From positions 124,001 through 188,000 of the forward strand of contig NZ_JACHBX010000004.1 in the NCBI RefSeq assembly GCF_014200505.1: a stretch of 64,000 nt of DNA, read 5' to 3'. Position 1 is the first letter of the stretch, and every line of letters starts with the position of its first letter. Position numbers and translations under genes: made by a program. Positions 54,647 through 64,000 of this stretch are shown one piece after another. The notes below the pieces were generated by a model that made no database searches, was not told the DNA's origin, and saw nothing but the letters and a program-made list of their open reading frames with translations. The stretch is from Massilia aurea. Its GTDB lineage: Bacteria; Pseudomonadota; Gammaproteobacteria; Burkholderiales; Burkholderiaceae_D.

Positions 54647-54904
54647 CTATTTTATGGACGCTATCAAATGAGCGCCGCACGCTGTTGAGTCACCATCGTA
54701 TGCATATGGTTTGCCTTTGTGCTGCGCGCCGCTGCCGTCAGGTTTGATCGCGAAATTACCTTTGCATTTTGGGCAAAAAGTCATGTCGGCGGACAGCGCC
54801 GCCTCGACTCCCATGACAATGGTTCCTGAAGATACGGCGATGACCTTTCCGCCATGATCGGTCATATCGTTCAGGCGAATGACACCGCGGCCCATGTGCT
54901 TCAT
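54647..54904 (-). CDS. PAAR-domain protein (type VI secretion spike tip)
   Basis: 85 residues from ATG 54904, with AAGGAG eight bases upstream. PAAR motif and layout: GRGVIRLNDMTDHGGKVIAV, GVEAALSADMTFCPKCKG, then a His/Cys pair near the C-terminus (SGAQHKGK, DSTACGAHL) that binds the zinc at the tip. It has no toxin extension. Last gene of the minus-strand vgrG-effector-immunity module, so it likely caps the VgrG spike that carries the phospholipase. Confidence 0.9.
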   Translation of the reverse strand: MKHMGRGVIRLNDMTDHGGKVIAVSSGTIVMGVEAALSADMTFCPKCKGNFAIKPDGSGAQHKGKPYAYDGDSTACGAHLIASIK

Positions 54905-55015
54905 GACTGCTCCTTATGGTGTGCAAAGTGAGAATCTGGAATCGGGTTTTTGCCCAGTGCCGCCGCGGTTGGGCAAGGTCTTGCAACATGGCGGTCACTT
55001 CCTCGAAAGAGCGAG

Positions 55016-56244
55016 TGGATGGCTCTGCTCCTCATTCGTTGCGGACATCGCGGTAGGTCGAACGCTTCTCCCGGTTGATTTCCTGCGAATGACGCTTCGG
55101 TTCATTTTGCCTTGTCTTCGCTCTGGATCAAATCAAATGTGGCATCAAGGTAGTGCCGGCCTTGCCGTTGAGAGGCAGCGCTTGATTTTATTTCCGATGG
55201 TCGACTTGTCACGCCTTTCGCGGCATCGATGAGCGTTTGTTTGTCGCCATTCCACGGCAAGAGCGGTGCGGGCGGTAATGGAAGCACCTTGTCAAGGTTA
55301 GGAAAGCGCAGCAGTGGATTAAGATCAAGGGCGTCGTGAAGTACGGCATAGCGCTCGGATCGGGCTTGATCGAGATGCGGAACGAGCATGTCGCCCAAGT
55401 CATCCGGCTTTCGAAATTCTACGGACAGATCTCGCGCGCAATCGGAGCAACCGAACTTCACCCCGGTATGTAGGGTCTTGAGTGCTAAAGTCTTGGTATT
55501 AAATGTTCTCGGTCCTAGAATCTTTCCGTCACTTGCACGTGGCCATGCTTGAATATAGAACAAACTATAAGCAGCAGGACCATGTCCCTGAGAAAGCGAG
55601 CATTCCAACATCTTCGTCGCAACCGGAATGTTTGCCCAGAAGCCCTCGATAGGACTATCCCATGTTGCTGCCATCATGTCGCCGAGATAAGCCATCGCAT
55701 GCGGATTACCCATTTCAGCCGCCTTTTGCCAAAATGCATATGCCTTGCTAGCGTCACCAGCCACGCCAACACTATTCAAGTAAAAAGTTCCCATTCGATC
55801 ATAGGCTGCAGGAATGCCGAGCTGCATCGCCTGCTCGACTAGAGCGAGCGCTTCCGCTTCGCCACGAGGTGGATCACGATTTTCGAGATAAAGGCTGGCC
55901 AAGTTGAGCATCGCTTTCCAGTGATGACGTTCCGCAGATTGACGCGTCAACTGGACAATTCTTTTGTAGTCGCGGTCCTCTTCCCATGCATCAGGATCGT
56001 CGAGTGACTTGGCTTCCTGGAACCATAATTCGGCCTGTGCATCGATGGGCGGCACTTTGGTTGCTTCGATCTGGCAAGTGAAGCTAGGGCGGTGCGGATT
56101 GAAGAGGCGCAGCTTCTCGTTGCGGGGGAGGGCTTGGGTCGCCTTGTATTGGTGTCGTACGATGCTTATCGCGTTAAAAGAGCAGATCAGGAAAACCACA
56201 GTCAGCAGGCCGTATGCGATCTTGCGAAGCAGAGGTAATGTCAT
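55016..56244 (-). pseudogene. third tandem Sel1-repeat candidate immunity gene, truncated
   Basis: Close paralogue of the two intact genes upstream. From ATG 56244 it stays open for 380 codons and stops at TGA 55102, where the paralogues continue (their AGGGGAACC is AAATGAACC here). Beyond the stop the homology goes on to about 55016 but with an internal deletion of roughly 70 bp, and the last ~110 codons of the paralogues are missing. The retained part still has the membrane anchor (residues about 8-26) and Sel1 repeats, so a short product may still be made. It sits just before PAAR. Confidence 0.85.
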
Positions 56245-56285
56245 TGGCAGCTCGATGTCTCGTTGAGAGGTGGAAGCTTTCCCGG

Positions 56286-57914
56286 TCAACCCAGGTTCGG
56301 TACAGCGCTGTCCATCAAATTCCATGTCAGCTCATCCGGATCGAAGGGAAGGTATCTGCCATCTACAAACTGCGGAAACGGTTGCTCGGCGACCACCCAG
56401 GCCTGGCGCCACGGTTGGTTGACGACTTGATGCAGTGGGTGTTCCGTTGAAAGCCAAGGTTGCCAAGTGCCAGTGACCGAACACGTCTTGAGCGCATTGC
56501 AGGACCGTTGCGGTTGTGTGCGTGTGACTTCGCGCGTCATGCCGGTAGCGGCGACTGGGTTGACGACGCCATTATCGTGGCGGACTGTGAGGAAACGCTG
56601 CCACGTTAGCTCCGGGATGGCTCTGCTTCCCATTCCTTGCGGATATCGCGGCAGGTCGAACGCCTCTCCCGGCTGATACAGGCCTGGCGGAATGTCTTTG
56701 AGCCAAGTCTGCACCTGGGCTGACTCGGATGGCGCGGTGGCTTGCCAGTATCCTGCGAATGGCGCTTCGGTTCCCCTTGCCTTGTCTTCGCTCGGGATCA
56801 AATCATATGTGGCATCAAGGTAGTACCGGCCTTGCCGTCGAGAGGCAGCGCTTGATTTTAGCTCGGAAGGTCGATTTGTCACGCCTTTCGCGGCATCGAT
56901 GAGCGTTCGTTTGTCGCCATCCCATGGCGACAGCGGTAAAGGCGGTAGTGGAAGCACCTTGTCAAGGTTAGGAAAGCGCATCAGTGGATTGAGATCAAGG
57001 GCGTCGTGAAGTACGGCATAGCGCTCGGATCGGGCTTGATCGAGATGCGGAACTAGCATATCGGCCAAGTCATGTGGATTCCCGAACTGAACTGACAGCC
57101 TTCTCGCGCAATCATTGCAGCCAAATTTCACACCCTTTTGCAAAATCAGCAGGGCTAACGCTTTGTCTTCGGATGTTTGCTCGCCCGAAATTTTACCGTC
57201 TGTTGCACGAGGTGATCCTCGAAGCCGGGCAAGAGTAAGAGCAGCCGGGCCATAACCTTGAAGCAGCGCGCAATCCAGCATTTTGGTTGCAATAGGAATA
57301 TTGGCCCAGAATCCATCGTTTGGGCTATCCCATGTGGCAGATATCATGTCTCCGAGATAGGCCATCGCTGGCGGATTTCCCAATTCAGCTGCCTTTTGCC
57401 AGAATGCATGGGCTTTGGTAATGTCTCTGGAAACCCCGGTGCCATTCATGTAAAAGGTCCCCATGCGATCATAGGCGGCGGGAACGCCAAGCTGCATCGC
57501 TTGCTCGACCAGAAGCAGCGCTTCGGATTCGCCGTGAGGTGGATCTTTATTTTCCAAATAAAGGCTGGCTAAGTTGAGCATCGCTTTCCAATGGAGCCGT
57601 TCTGCTGCCTGGCGTGTCAAATGGACGATTTTCTTATAGTCCCGGTCTTCTTCCCATACATCTGGATCGTCCAGCGACTTGGCTTCCTGGAACCATAACT
57701 CGGCTTGTGCATCGATGGGCGGCACCTTGGTCGCTTCAATCTGGCAAGTGAAGCTAGAGCGGTGCGGATTAAAGAGGGGCAGTTTTTCGTTGCGGGGCAG
57801 GGCTTGGGTCGCCTTGTATTGGTCTCGTACAATGCTTATCGCGTTAAAAGAGCAGACCAGGAAAACCACCGTCAGCAGGCCGTATGCGATCTTGCGAAGC
57901 AGAGGTAATGTCAT
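56286..57914 (-). CDS. Sel1-repeat membrane-anchored candidate T6SS immunity protein, copy 2
   Basis: 542 residues. N-terminal anchor IAYGLLTVVFLVCSFNAIS (about 9-27) should leave the rest in the periplasm. Sel1-like repeats are seen in AERLHWKAMLNLASLYLENK, AYDRMGTFYMNGTGV, KAHAFWQKAAELGNPPAMAY. A conserved LNPLMRFPNLDKVLPLPPLP segment, as in DUF6396 proteins, follows, then a C-terminal domain with Trp-rich motifs. In Pseudomonas aeruginosa the phospholipase effector PldB is followed by three Sel1-type Tli5b immunity proteins, the same order as here. Tandem copy spacing is 1670 bp. Confidence 0.82.
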   Translation of the reverse strand: MTLPLLRKIAYGLLTVVFLVCSFNAISIVRDQYKATQALPRNEKLPLFNPHRSSFTCQIEATKVPPIDAQAELWFQEAKSLDDPDVWEEDRDYKKIVHLTRQAAERLHWKAMLNLASLYLENKDPPHGESEALLLVEQAMQLGVPAAYDRMGTFYMNGTGVSRDITKAHAFWQKAAELGNPPAMAYLGDMISATWDSPNDGFWANIPIATKMLDCALLQGYGPAALTLARLRGSPRATDGKISGEQTSEDKALALLILQKGVKFGCNDCARRLSVQFGNPHDLADMLVPHLDQARSERYAVLHDALDLNPLMRFPNLDKVLPLPPLPLSPWDGDKRTLIDAAKGVTNRPSELKSSAASRRQGRYYLDATYDLIPSEDKARGTEAPFAGYWQATAPSESAQVQTWLKDIPPGLYQPGEAFDLPRYPQGMGSRAIPELTWQRFLTVRHDNGVVNPVAATGMTREVTRTQPQRSCNALKTCSVTGTWQPWLSTEHPLHQVVNQPWRQAWVVAEQPFPQFVDGRYLPFDPDELTWNLMDSAVPNLG

Positions 57915-57956
57915 TGGCAGCTCGATGTCTCATTGAGAGGTGGGAGCTTTTCCCGG

Positions 57957-59585
57957 TCAACCCAGGTTTGGTGCAGCGCTATCCATCAGATGCCATGTCA
58001 ATTCATCCGGATCGAAGGGAAGGTAGCTGCCATCTACAAACTGCGGAAACGGTTCCTCGGCGACCACCCAGGCCTGGCGCCACGGTTGGTTGACGACTTG
58101 ATGAAGTGGGTGTTCTGTTGAAAGCCAAGGTTGCCAGGTACCAGTGACCGGACACGTTTTGAGCGCATTGCAGGACCGTTGCGGTTGTGTGCGTATGACT
58201 TCGCGCGTCATGCCGGTAGCGGCGACTGGGTTGACTACGACATTGTCGTGGCGAACTGTGAGGAAACGCTGCCACGTTATCTCCGGGATGGCTCTGCTCC
58301 CCATTCCTTGCGGATATCGCGGCAGGTCGAACGCCTCTCCCGGCTGATACAGGCCTGGCGGAATGTCTTTGAGCCAAGTCTGCACCTGCGCCGACTCGGA
58401 TGGCGCGGTGGCTTGCCAGTATCCTGCAAATGGCGCTTCGGTTCCCCTTGCCTTGTCTTCGCTCTGGATCAAATCATATGTGGCATCAAGGTAGTACCGG
58501 CCTTGCCGTTGAGAGGCAGCGCTTGATTTTAGCTCCGAGGGTGGACTTGTCACGCCTTTCGCGGCATCAATGAGGGTTCGTTTGTCGCCATCCCAGGGCG
58601 ACAGCGGTGAAGGCGGTAAGGGAAGCACCTTATCGAGGTTGGGAAAACGCAGCAAGGGATTCAGCTCGAGAGCATTGTGAAGTACAGCATAGCGCTCGGA
58701 CCGGGCTTGATCGAGATGCGGAACGAACATATCGGCTAAGTCGTGTGGGTTGCGGAACTCGACGGACAGACTTCGCGCGCAATCAGAGCAGCCGAGCCTC
58801 ACTCCGCTGTGCAAAGTCGTTAGTGCTAGCGCTTTAGTCTCAGCTGTTCGTGGCCCTGAGATTTTACCGTTTGGTGCACGTGGTTTCCCTCGAAGGTTTG
58901 CTAATTTATATGCAGCAGGGCCATAGCCTTGAAGCAACGCACACTCCAGCATCTTGGTCGCAACCGGGATGTTGGCCCAGAATCCATCGATTGGGCTATC
59001 CCATGTTGCCGAGGTCATATTGCCGAGATAGGCCATTGCCTGTGGATTACCCATCTCTGCTGCCTTTTGCCAGAATGCGTGGGCTTTAGTTGAATCCTGA
59101 TTTACACCAACATTGTTCATGTAATAAGTACCCATCCGGTCGTAGGCGGCGGGGATACCGAGTCGCATCGCCTGTTCGACCAACGCAAGCGCGTCCATCT
59201 CTCCATGCGGTGGATCGCGATGCTCAAGATAGAGACTAGCCAAGTTGAGCATAGCTTTCCAGTGGTGCCGCTCCGCAGCCTGACGTGTTAACTGAACAAT
59301 TTTTTTGTAGTTTCGGTCCTCTTCCCAAGTATCGGGGTCGTCCAGTGCCTGCGCTTCTAAGAACCATTTTTCGGCCTGTGCATCAACAGGCGGAACTTTG
59401 GTCGTTTCTATCTCGCACTTGAAATTGGATCTGTGTGGATTAAAAAGAGGTAGCTCTTCATTGCGCGGAAAATCATGGCTAGTTTTGTATTGATCATGTA
59501 CCACGCTGTATCCCCTGAAAGAGCAAAACAATAAGATCGCTGTCAGCAGAATGAAAAACAGCTTGCGAAGTAAATGCGTCCTCAC
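57957..59585 (-). CDS. Sel1-repeat membrane-anchored candidate T6SS immunity protein, copy 1
   Basis: 542 residues, the copy next to the effector. GTG 59585 aligns exactly with the ATG of the other copies and lies two bases after the effector stop, so translation is likely coupled. Anchor at about 7-24 (RKLFFILLTAILLFCSFRG). The first third differs from copy 2 more than the last third, which is nearly identical (from about residue 300 on). That pattern suggests either selection on the N-terminal Sel1 part or gene conversion in the C-terminal part. Probably binds the phospholipase in the periplasm. Confidence 0.84.
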   Translation of the reverse strand: MRTHLLRKLFFILLTAILLFCSFRGYSVVHDQYKTSHDFPRNEELPLFNPHRSNFKCEIETTKVPPVDAQAEKWFLEAQALDDPDTWEEDRNYKKIVQLTRQAAERHHWKAMLNLASLYLEHRDPPHGEMDALALVEQAMRLGIPAAYDRMGTYYMNNVGVNQDSTKAHAFWQKAAEMGNPQAMAYLGNMTSATWDSPIDGFWANIPVATKMLECALLQGYGPAAYKLANLRGKPRAPNGKISGPRTAETKALALTTLHSGVRLGCSDCARSLSVEFRNPHDLADMFVPHLDQARSERYAVLHNALELNPLLRFPNLDKVLPLPPSPLSPWDGDKRTLIDAAKGVTSPPSELKSSAASQRQGRYYLDATYDLIQSEDKARGTEAPFAGYWQATAPSESAQVQTWLKDIPPGLYQPGEAFDLPRYPQGMGSRAIPEITWQRFLTVRHDNVVVNPVAATGMTREVIRTQPQRSCNALKTCPVTGTWQPWLSTEHPLHQVVNQPWRQAWVVAEEPFPQFVDGSYLPFDPDELTWHLMDSAAPNLG

Positions 59586-59587
59586 AG

Positions 59588-61615
59588 TTAGCCCAAACGT
59601 TGCGTGGCGCTACGGTTGTCTCGGAGAGGTAGCAGGAACCCATTCAGGCTTTCTGAACCTTCTTTTCGTATGACGTTTTGTTTCATGATCTCCATCCAGT
59701 CAAAGAATGCCTTGGCAATGTCACTTGGTGAACCACTTTTCCCTTTAACCGTTCCGCCACTTAATTTCCCCCAAATTTTTTGCCGCAAATTAGCCGCCTT
59801 GTTCGCATCATTCGTAGCCAAATTAATCTCACTGTCAACCGCCATACTGCGTTGATTTAAATTAGCACTGCCCAGACTGAAAAAGCTGTCATCCACCAGC
59901 AGCAGTTTTGAGTGAATATAGATTTCGCGATAACGCATGCGGCCTTTGTCCAGCGCAGATGTTTGCAACATCGCCACCGCTACCTTCAGACCGTATTTCT
60001 TTTCTAGCGCATCAACGCTCGGCTTGTCGATGTCATTTGCGAATTCCACAACCGCCGGCTTCGTGTACAGGGCACCGGTCGAGTTCCCCATCTCGTCGCA
60101 CATCACGCCCGTGTACGTTTTCTTGTTCTCCTGCTCGATGAATGTCGACTGCCCAGTCATGCCGCTCTGCTGGCCAAGCACGGCAAGCGCGTCATAGGTT
60201 CTTGGGACCATCTGGGCACGTTCTGGAACGGGGATAACGACGAATACGTGCAGTAGTGGCATGTCGCCCTTGGTCCTGCAGCCCTTGGCTGCGGCGGCCT
60301 TCCACCGTGCCATGACGTTCTTGCGCGCCTGTATCAAACGTTCCGACCATTCCTGATATTGGAAGTACTGGTTTTCGATGTAGAGATAACCGGTCGCTGC
60401 TGCGGCCACGTCGGTGGCGACAAAGTACATTTCCTTGGCGGTTTTGTCCTTTTCATCGGGCTGGGTGCGAATGATCTGGACTGATGAATTTGCGCCTGGC
60501 GCACCCTCGCGCTGCAGGGCAGAGGGTATCTCGGTGTGATCAAAGCGCGTATCGCCGCCAGCCCGGTCCCAGGCGCGGATGAAGTTCGCTTGCACGCTGG
60601 CAAGTGCACCACCTTTGATGCGACACGCATAGTCTCGATATGGTTTGAAAGTCTTGAAGCCGGCATCTGCCTTGGCACCTGCATCAACCTGAACTGCTTC
60701 AGTGACTTCGCGTGCACCACTGGCCTCGCGTTTCGGATTCTCCAGAAGATGCTCTTCGGTATCCCAGTAGTCTGTGACCGAGTTCAGGCCTTTCACATAG
60801 CCTACTGCTTCGGCGCCAGCATTGAAGTCGTAATCGATGAGAATTGTTTTCTGGTGGTGGGTGCCAACCTACACCATGCCATGCCGCTCGACCTCCCATT
60901 TGTCGAGGCCATCAGGTTGATATTTTTCATCGACCAAGTTCGCCTTTATCGCAGCTGCGTCTCCGGGGCGGGTGAGGATTTTGATCCCCTGGAAAAGGCC
61001 CGAGAACGCCGCCTCGTACCAGCCATGACAGTATTCTTCCCGCGCGATGGATGGTATCGAATCCGGGTTGGCGGGCCGCGGTGTGCCCATGCCTCGCAGC
61101 GGTGAGCCCGATGCAAACAGTGTGAATTTGGGTTTTCTGAAAGCTTCTTTAGCCAAAGCAAGGCTTCGAGGCGCCCCGATCCTGTCAGCTTCGTTACCGC
61201 CGGTGATACAGCGCCACGGATGTGTACCATGCGAATATCCGGGCATGTTCATGGCAAGCGGGCTGCCAAGCTTGCTGTACCAGACCAGCAGACGGACGCT
61301 CACGTGCCTTTTGCCTGCCGCAATCAGTAAATCACCATATGTTTCACCACGCGGCCATGTCCCTGAATTACGTACCAATTCCATACCTGGGTCGAACCCC
61401 CAGCAACAGATATCGATTGATTTTTTTGCAGCCTTGATGTGCGCTGCGATATCGATAAACGCTGTTTCACCACATACAAACACTTCTAATTGGTTGTTGT
61501 GGGTGATGGGGTGGGTCTTGCTGCGCTTCTCCAGAAACCACTGCACTGTGCTCGTCGCCTGGCAACTTAGCTCATCAATAAAAACTTTTTCAGCACGCTT
61601 GATCGGATCGGGCAT
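59588..61615 (-). pseudogene. T6SS phospholipase D-type effector (Tle5/PldB-like) split by an in-frame TAG
   Basis: From ATG 61615 the frame would encode 675 residues but is broken once, by TAG at 60871-60869 after 248 codons; on both sides the frame is the same. The two PLD catalytic motifs lie after the stop: HHQKTILID four codons beyond it and YIHSKLLLVDD with GSANLNQRSM near the C-terminus. The part before the stop has the N-terminal PLD subdomain (IDIAAHIKAAKKSIDICCWG). Sandwiched between vgrG (33-bp gap) and the immunity genes. CAG to TAG is the simplest origin. Either inactive, read through, or an assembly error. Confidence 0.88.
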
Positions 61616-61648
61616 ATGGCGTCCTTTTGGAAACGGTTGTGTTGGTCG

Positions 61649-64000
61649 TCAGAGATGCTTGCGGCTGTCAGTCGAGCCATCGAGCGCCCGTGCGCCCTTA
61701 TTGGAAAGCGACTGTTCCAGATACTCCGGTGCCTGAGGCGGCGCGAATTCGGGCAGCGCAGAAAGGTCATAGATCTCGCCGTTCGGAAGTTCAACCTGAT
61801 AGTCCCTGGTTCCCGTCTTGTGCTCGACGGCGATCTGGCCGAGATCGTCAGTGATGCCATCTTCGACTTTCGTCCCGTTTTTCAGGAGCGAGTAAGGAAC
61901 ATTGGCAAATGGACGGCCATTTTTGGAATGCGTCAGCAAAGTAAAGACGAGCTGCTTGGGGTCTTCCGGCGTTGTCGGCTCTGCAATATTGATCTTGTGC
62001 TCCGTTGACGGATGCGGACGGTTTTGTGGAGGGAGCGTTTCGAGGTTGCCGTGAAACAGTGCCGGCTTGGGCGCAAAAATCTGCAAGCGGTCGGTGATTT
62101 CAACCATGCATTCGGTGCCGTGAAGGCGCACGCCTTTTCGTCCCTTGATGTCGACCCAATCGGACTGGCTGATCAGCGACAGGACCTTGTTGGCGATGAC
62201 CTGAATGTCGTCGTCATGCGCCTGGACCGTGATTTTTCCGGATGCTGCAATCAACTTCATGCCGGCCTTGTGAACGAACAGGCGCAGCGTCTGCCTGATG
62301 CTTGCAAACAGGCTCTCGCCAGTTGCGATCGACACACTGCGACCAGCGGTCATCGCCGTGTGCTGGGCACTGGCAATGTGGGTTGATTGCGCCGTGGTCG
62401 TCTCGATGCCCGCCGGGCTGGCCAGTACAAGGTGAGGTTGGGCAAGCTCCGGAAATTCTTTACCAGCGCCGCGCACTACGTCATTCTGTGCCCCGAGTGC
62501 ATCAGCAATGATGTCCTGTTGGCCGCTTTCCTGCGCCATCCCTTCCATTGCTGCTGTCGCTTGCGCATCGTGCAGTTTGTGGGCGGCGTCGAGCCGTTTA
62601 ACCGTCTCATCCATATCCTTGATCGCCCCACGCGCCGCCTGCCTCGCCTCGGTCGTGATCAACAGCCCCTTGGCTGCCCGTGCGACGCCATGCCCGTCCG
62701 TACGCAGTTCCCAGCCTTCCCCGCGCGCATCCTTGCGCCCGGCGTTGTCCTCGATCCGCGTGATATGCCCGAGCGAAAGCTGACTGCACTGGTGATCGCT
62801 TTTCAGCTGTGCCTGGATCATCTCCTTCGTGTCATCCAGCACCAGGTGATTGCCGCGTGCACCACCGCCGAGTTCGCGGCTGCGCAAGCCTGCCAGGGCC
62901 GATTGCGCCGGCAGCGCCCATGGCGGCATGTGCGTGCCGTTGTACAGCGCGCCCAGTATCAGTGGATGGTCGATAGTCCCGTTCGGATAGACAACGGCGA
63001 CTTCTTCGCCAACGCGCGGCAGGCGGATATGGCCGAACTCCTTGCCTGCGGCCGGGCTCAGCACCCGAATCCATGGCGAGCTGTTTTCGTCGTGCTGGCC
63101 CAGCCGGTCCCAGTGAAATTGCAGCTTGACCCGGCCGAAACCATCGGTGTGGATGTCAGCGCCAGCCGGACCGACGACCGTCGCCGTGTGCAAGCCCATG
63201 TAGGCGCCTGGCTCGCTGTTGAAGTCGCGGCCCGGCCGCCAGCGGATGTCCCTGTTGATGCAGGTGAACCGGTTCTCGTAGTGCGACGGGGCGCCTGCGC
63301 CGGCCTGATAGTTGTTGGTCGCTTCGTGTTCTACAGACAGGATCAGGTAGCTGCGGTCACCGATGCTGCGGCGCGGTTCGGGGTCGTAGTCCATCGAGCG
63401 CGGCTCGGCGCTGAAATGTCCGCCGAGTTTGAAGGTACGCCCGGGCTGGACGCTGCGGGCATTGCTGGTGGCATCGAACGTCTGCGTATCCTTGTCCTGC
63501 TCCACCATGCGCTGCGTTGCGAGCCGTTCGCCATCGCTGCGCATGCGAAAGCCGTAGGCGCCGCTGTCTTCGTACACTTCGTAAGCGAATATGTCGCCTT
63601 GCCGGTTGGCTGAATAGCCTGTGGCGTGCTGTGCGCCGGGATTCTTGTAGTCGACGCTGGCCAGTGTGGTCGTGCCGGAGCCGAGGCGCCGGCTCGCACT
63701 CCACAGGTGAATGCCGTCATCTTCGAGCGAACCGCTCTTGTCGTGAAACGCGATGACGTCCACGTCGTCATAGCTGGTGGCGTCGATCGGCTCGTTATGG
63801 AAGCTCTTGTCGGAGAGCATGAGCTTGTGACCGTCGAAGCGGTGTTCGTACCAGTAATGCATGCCCCGCGCTTCCCAACGGCGGTGCAGGTGGTTGTAGT
63901 CGGTCTCGTTATATTGATTGGCAACGGTCAGTGGCGGATCTTCTTCAAACACATGCATGTGCCAGTCGGCCTGGCGGTAGTGCTTGAGCGTTTCTTCGGT
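61649..64000 (-). CDS. vgrG: type VI secretion system tip protein VgrG, N-terminus beyond window
   Basis: The frame is open through the right edge; 783 residues are visible. In order: part of the gp27-like domain (NQYNETDYNHLHRRWEARGM), the gp5-like OB-fold (GFGRVKLQFHWDR, SSPWIRVLSPAAGKEFGHI, PRVGEEVAVVYPNG), a helical insertion, a DUF2345-type beta-helix needle (LVLASPAGIETTT, GKITVQAHDDDIQVIANKVL), and a C-terminal extension (KQLVFTLLTHSKNGRPFANV, LLKNGTKVEDGITDDLGQI) with a transthyretin-like pattern. Such extensions bind lipase effectors in other VgrGs; the phospholipase gene follows at once. Confidence 0.93.
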   Translation of the reverse strand, partial: TEETLKHYRQADWHMHVFEEDPPLTVANQYNETDYNHLHRRWEARGMHYWYEHRFDGHKLMLSDKSFHNEPIDATSYDDVDVIAFHDKSGSLEDDGIHLWSASRRLGSGTTTLASVDYKNPGAQHATGYSANRQGDIFAYEVYEDSGAYGFRMRSDGERLATQRMVEQDKDTQTFDATSNARSVQPGRTFKLGGHFSAEPRSMDYDPEPRRSIGDRSYLILSVEHEATNNYQAGAGAPSHYENRFTCINRDIRWRPGRDFNSEPGAYMGLHTATVVGPAGADIHTDGFGRVKLQFHWDRLGQHDENSSPWIRVLSPAAGKEFGHIRLPRVGEEVAVVYPNGTIDHPLILGALYNGTHMPPWALPAQSALAGLRSRELGGGARGNHLVLDDTKEMIQAQLKSDHQCSQLSLGHITRIEDNAGRKDARGEGWELRTDGHGVARAAKGLLITTEARQAARGAIKDMDETVKRLDAAHKLHDAQATAAMEGMAQESGQQDIIADALGAQNDVVRGAGKEFPELAQPHLVLASPAGIETTTAQSTHIASAQHTAMTAGRSVSIATGESLFASIRQTLRLFVHKAGMKLIAASGKITVQAHDDDIQVIANKVLSLISQSDWVDIKGRKGVRLHGTECMVEITDRLQIFAPKPALFHGNLETLPPQNRPHPSTEHKINIAEPTTPEDPKQLVFTLLTHSKNGRPFANVPYSLLKNGTKVEDGITDDLGQIAVEHKTGTRDYQVELPNGEIYDLSALPEFAPPQAPEYLEQSLSNKGARALDGSTDSRKHL

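Noticed and set aside
54529..54747. 72-codon plus-strand frame after cysC
   Set aside because: No ribosome-binding site, no recognisable protein character, and it overlaps the better-supported PAAR gene on the other strand.
59588..61615. Programmed frameshift in the phospholipase gene
   Set aside because: The two parts are in the same frame, separated by one TAG codon, so no frameshift is needed.

Overview
The window looks like chromosomal DNA from a GC-rich betaproteobacterium, most likely Burkholderiales / Oxalobacteraceae of the Massilia-Telluria-Duganella type. This is an inference from housekeeping gene content and order (nadK-recN, hemH-grpE-dnaK-dnaJ, folK-pcnB-hda-purM), codon use and protein style; no rRNA is present to confirm it. 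Most of the window is ordinary core genome. Three stretches look like accessory DNA: about 1-1.4 kb, 42-48.6 kb and 54.6-64 kb. The first and the last two contain lower-GC genes, remnants and repeats.

Layout, left to right. 0-1.4 kb: an unrecognised partial gene, a small hypothetical gene, tRNA-Gly(CCC) and what looks like a decayed BrnT/BrnA toxin-antitoxin pair. 1.4-9.8 kb: Tat-type aldo/keto reductase, DUF6064 membrane protein, M14-type deacylase, trmB, a LytS/LytR-type two-component pair, recQ, uppP. 9.9-14.1 kb: small proteins, a TetR regulator, a PCMT-like methyltransferase, a rhodanese and a TolC-type outer-membrane channel. 14.1-16.5 kb (minus strand): ribB behind an FMN riboswitch, gloA, an OsmC protein and a disordered protein. 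16.6-26.1 kb: DUF3667 protein, nadK-recN behind a LexA box, ohr, hemH, then grpE, dnaK and dnaJ with two heat-shock (sigma-32) promoters. An IS1595-type element (26.1-27.2 kb) sits in the T-tract of the dnaJ terminator.

27.3-38.8 kb: carbonic anhydrase, a MazG-like protein, a putrescine/GABA-type catabolic group (gabD, a gamma-Glu-GABA hydrolase, a PuuA-like glutamine synthetase, a sodium:solute symporter), a second LytS/LytR-type pair, a DeoR regulator with an MFS transporter, and panB. 38.9-41.9 kb: a complete arsenic operon arsR-arsC-arsB-arsH.

42.0-48.6 kb is the most unusual part. Five single plus-strand genes (GNAT, ASCH-like, SMI1/KNR4-like, S41 protease, small membrane protein), and probably an earlier sixth, are each preceded by a roughly 110-bp copy of the same imperfectly palindromic repeat. 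This resembles a gene-cassette array, but the repeats are not classical integron attC sites and no integrase is visible.

48.7-54.5 kb returns to core functions: NUDIX, folK, pcnB, a HAD phosphatase, hda, purM and an APS kinase.

54.6-64 kb (minus strand) is a type VI secretion effector module read as vgrG, a phospholipase-D effector, three tandem Sel1-repeat candidate immunity genes and PAAR. The effector gene is interrupted by one in-frame TAG codon just before its first HKD motif, and the third immunity copy is a decaying pseudogene. Together the region carries a spike (VgrG plus PAAR), a lipase-type toxin and its expanded immunity set.
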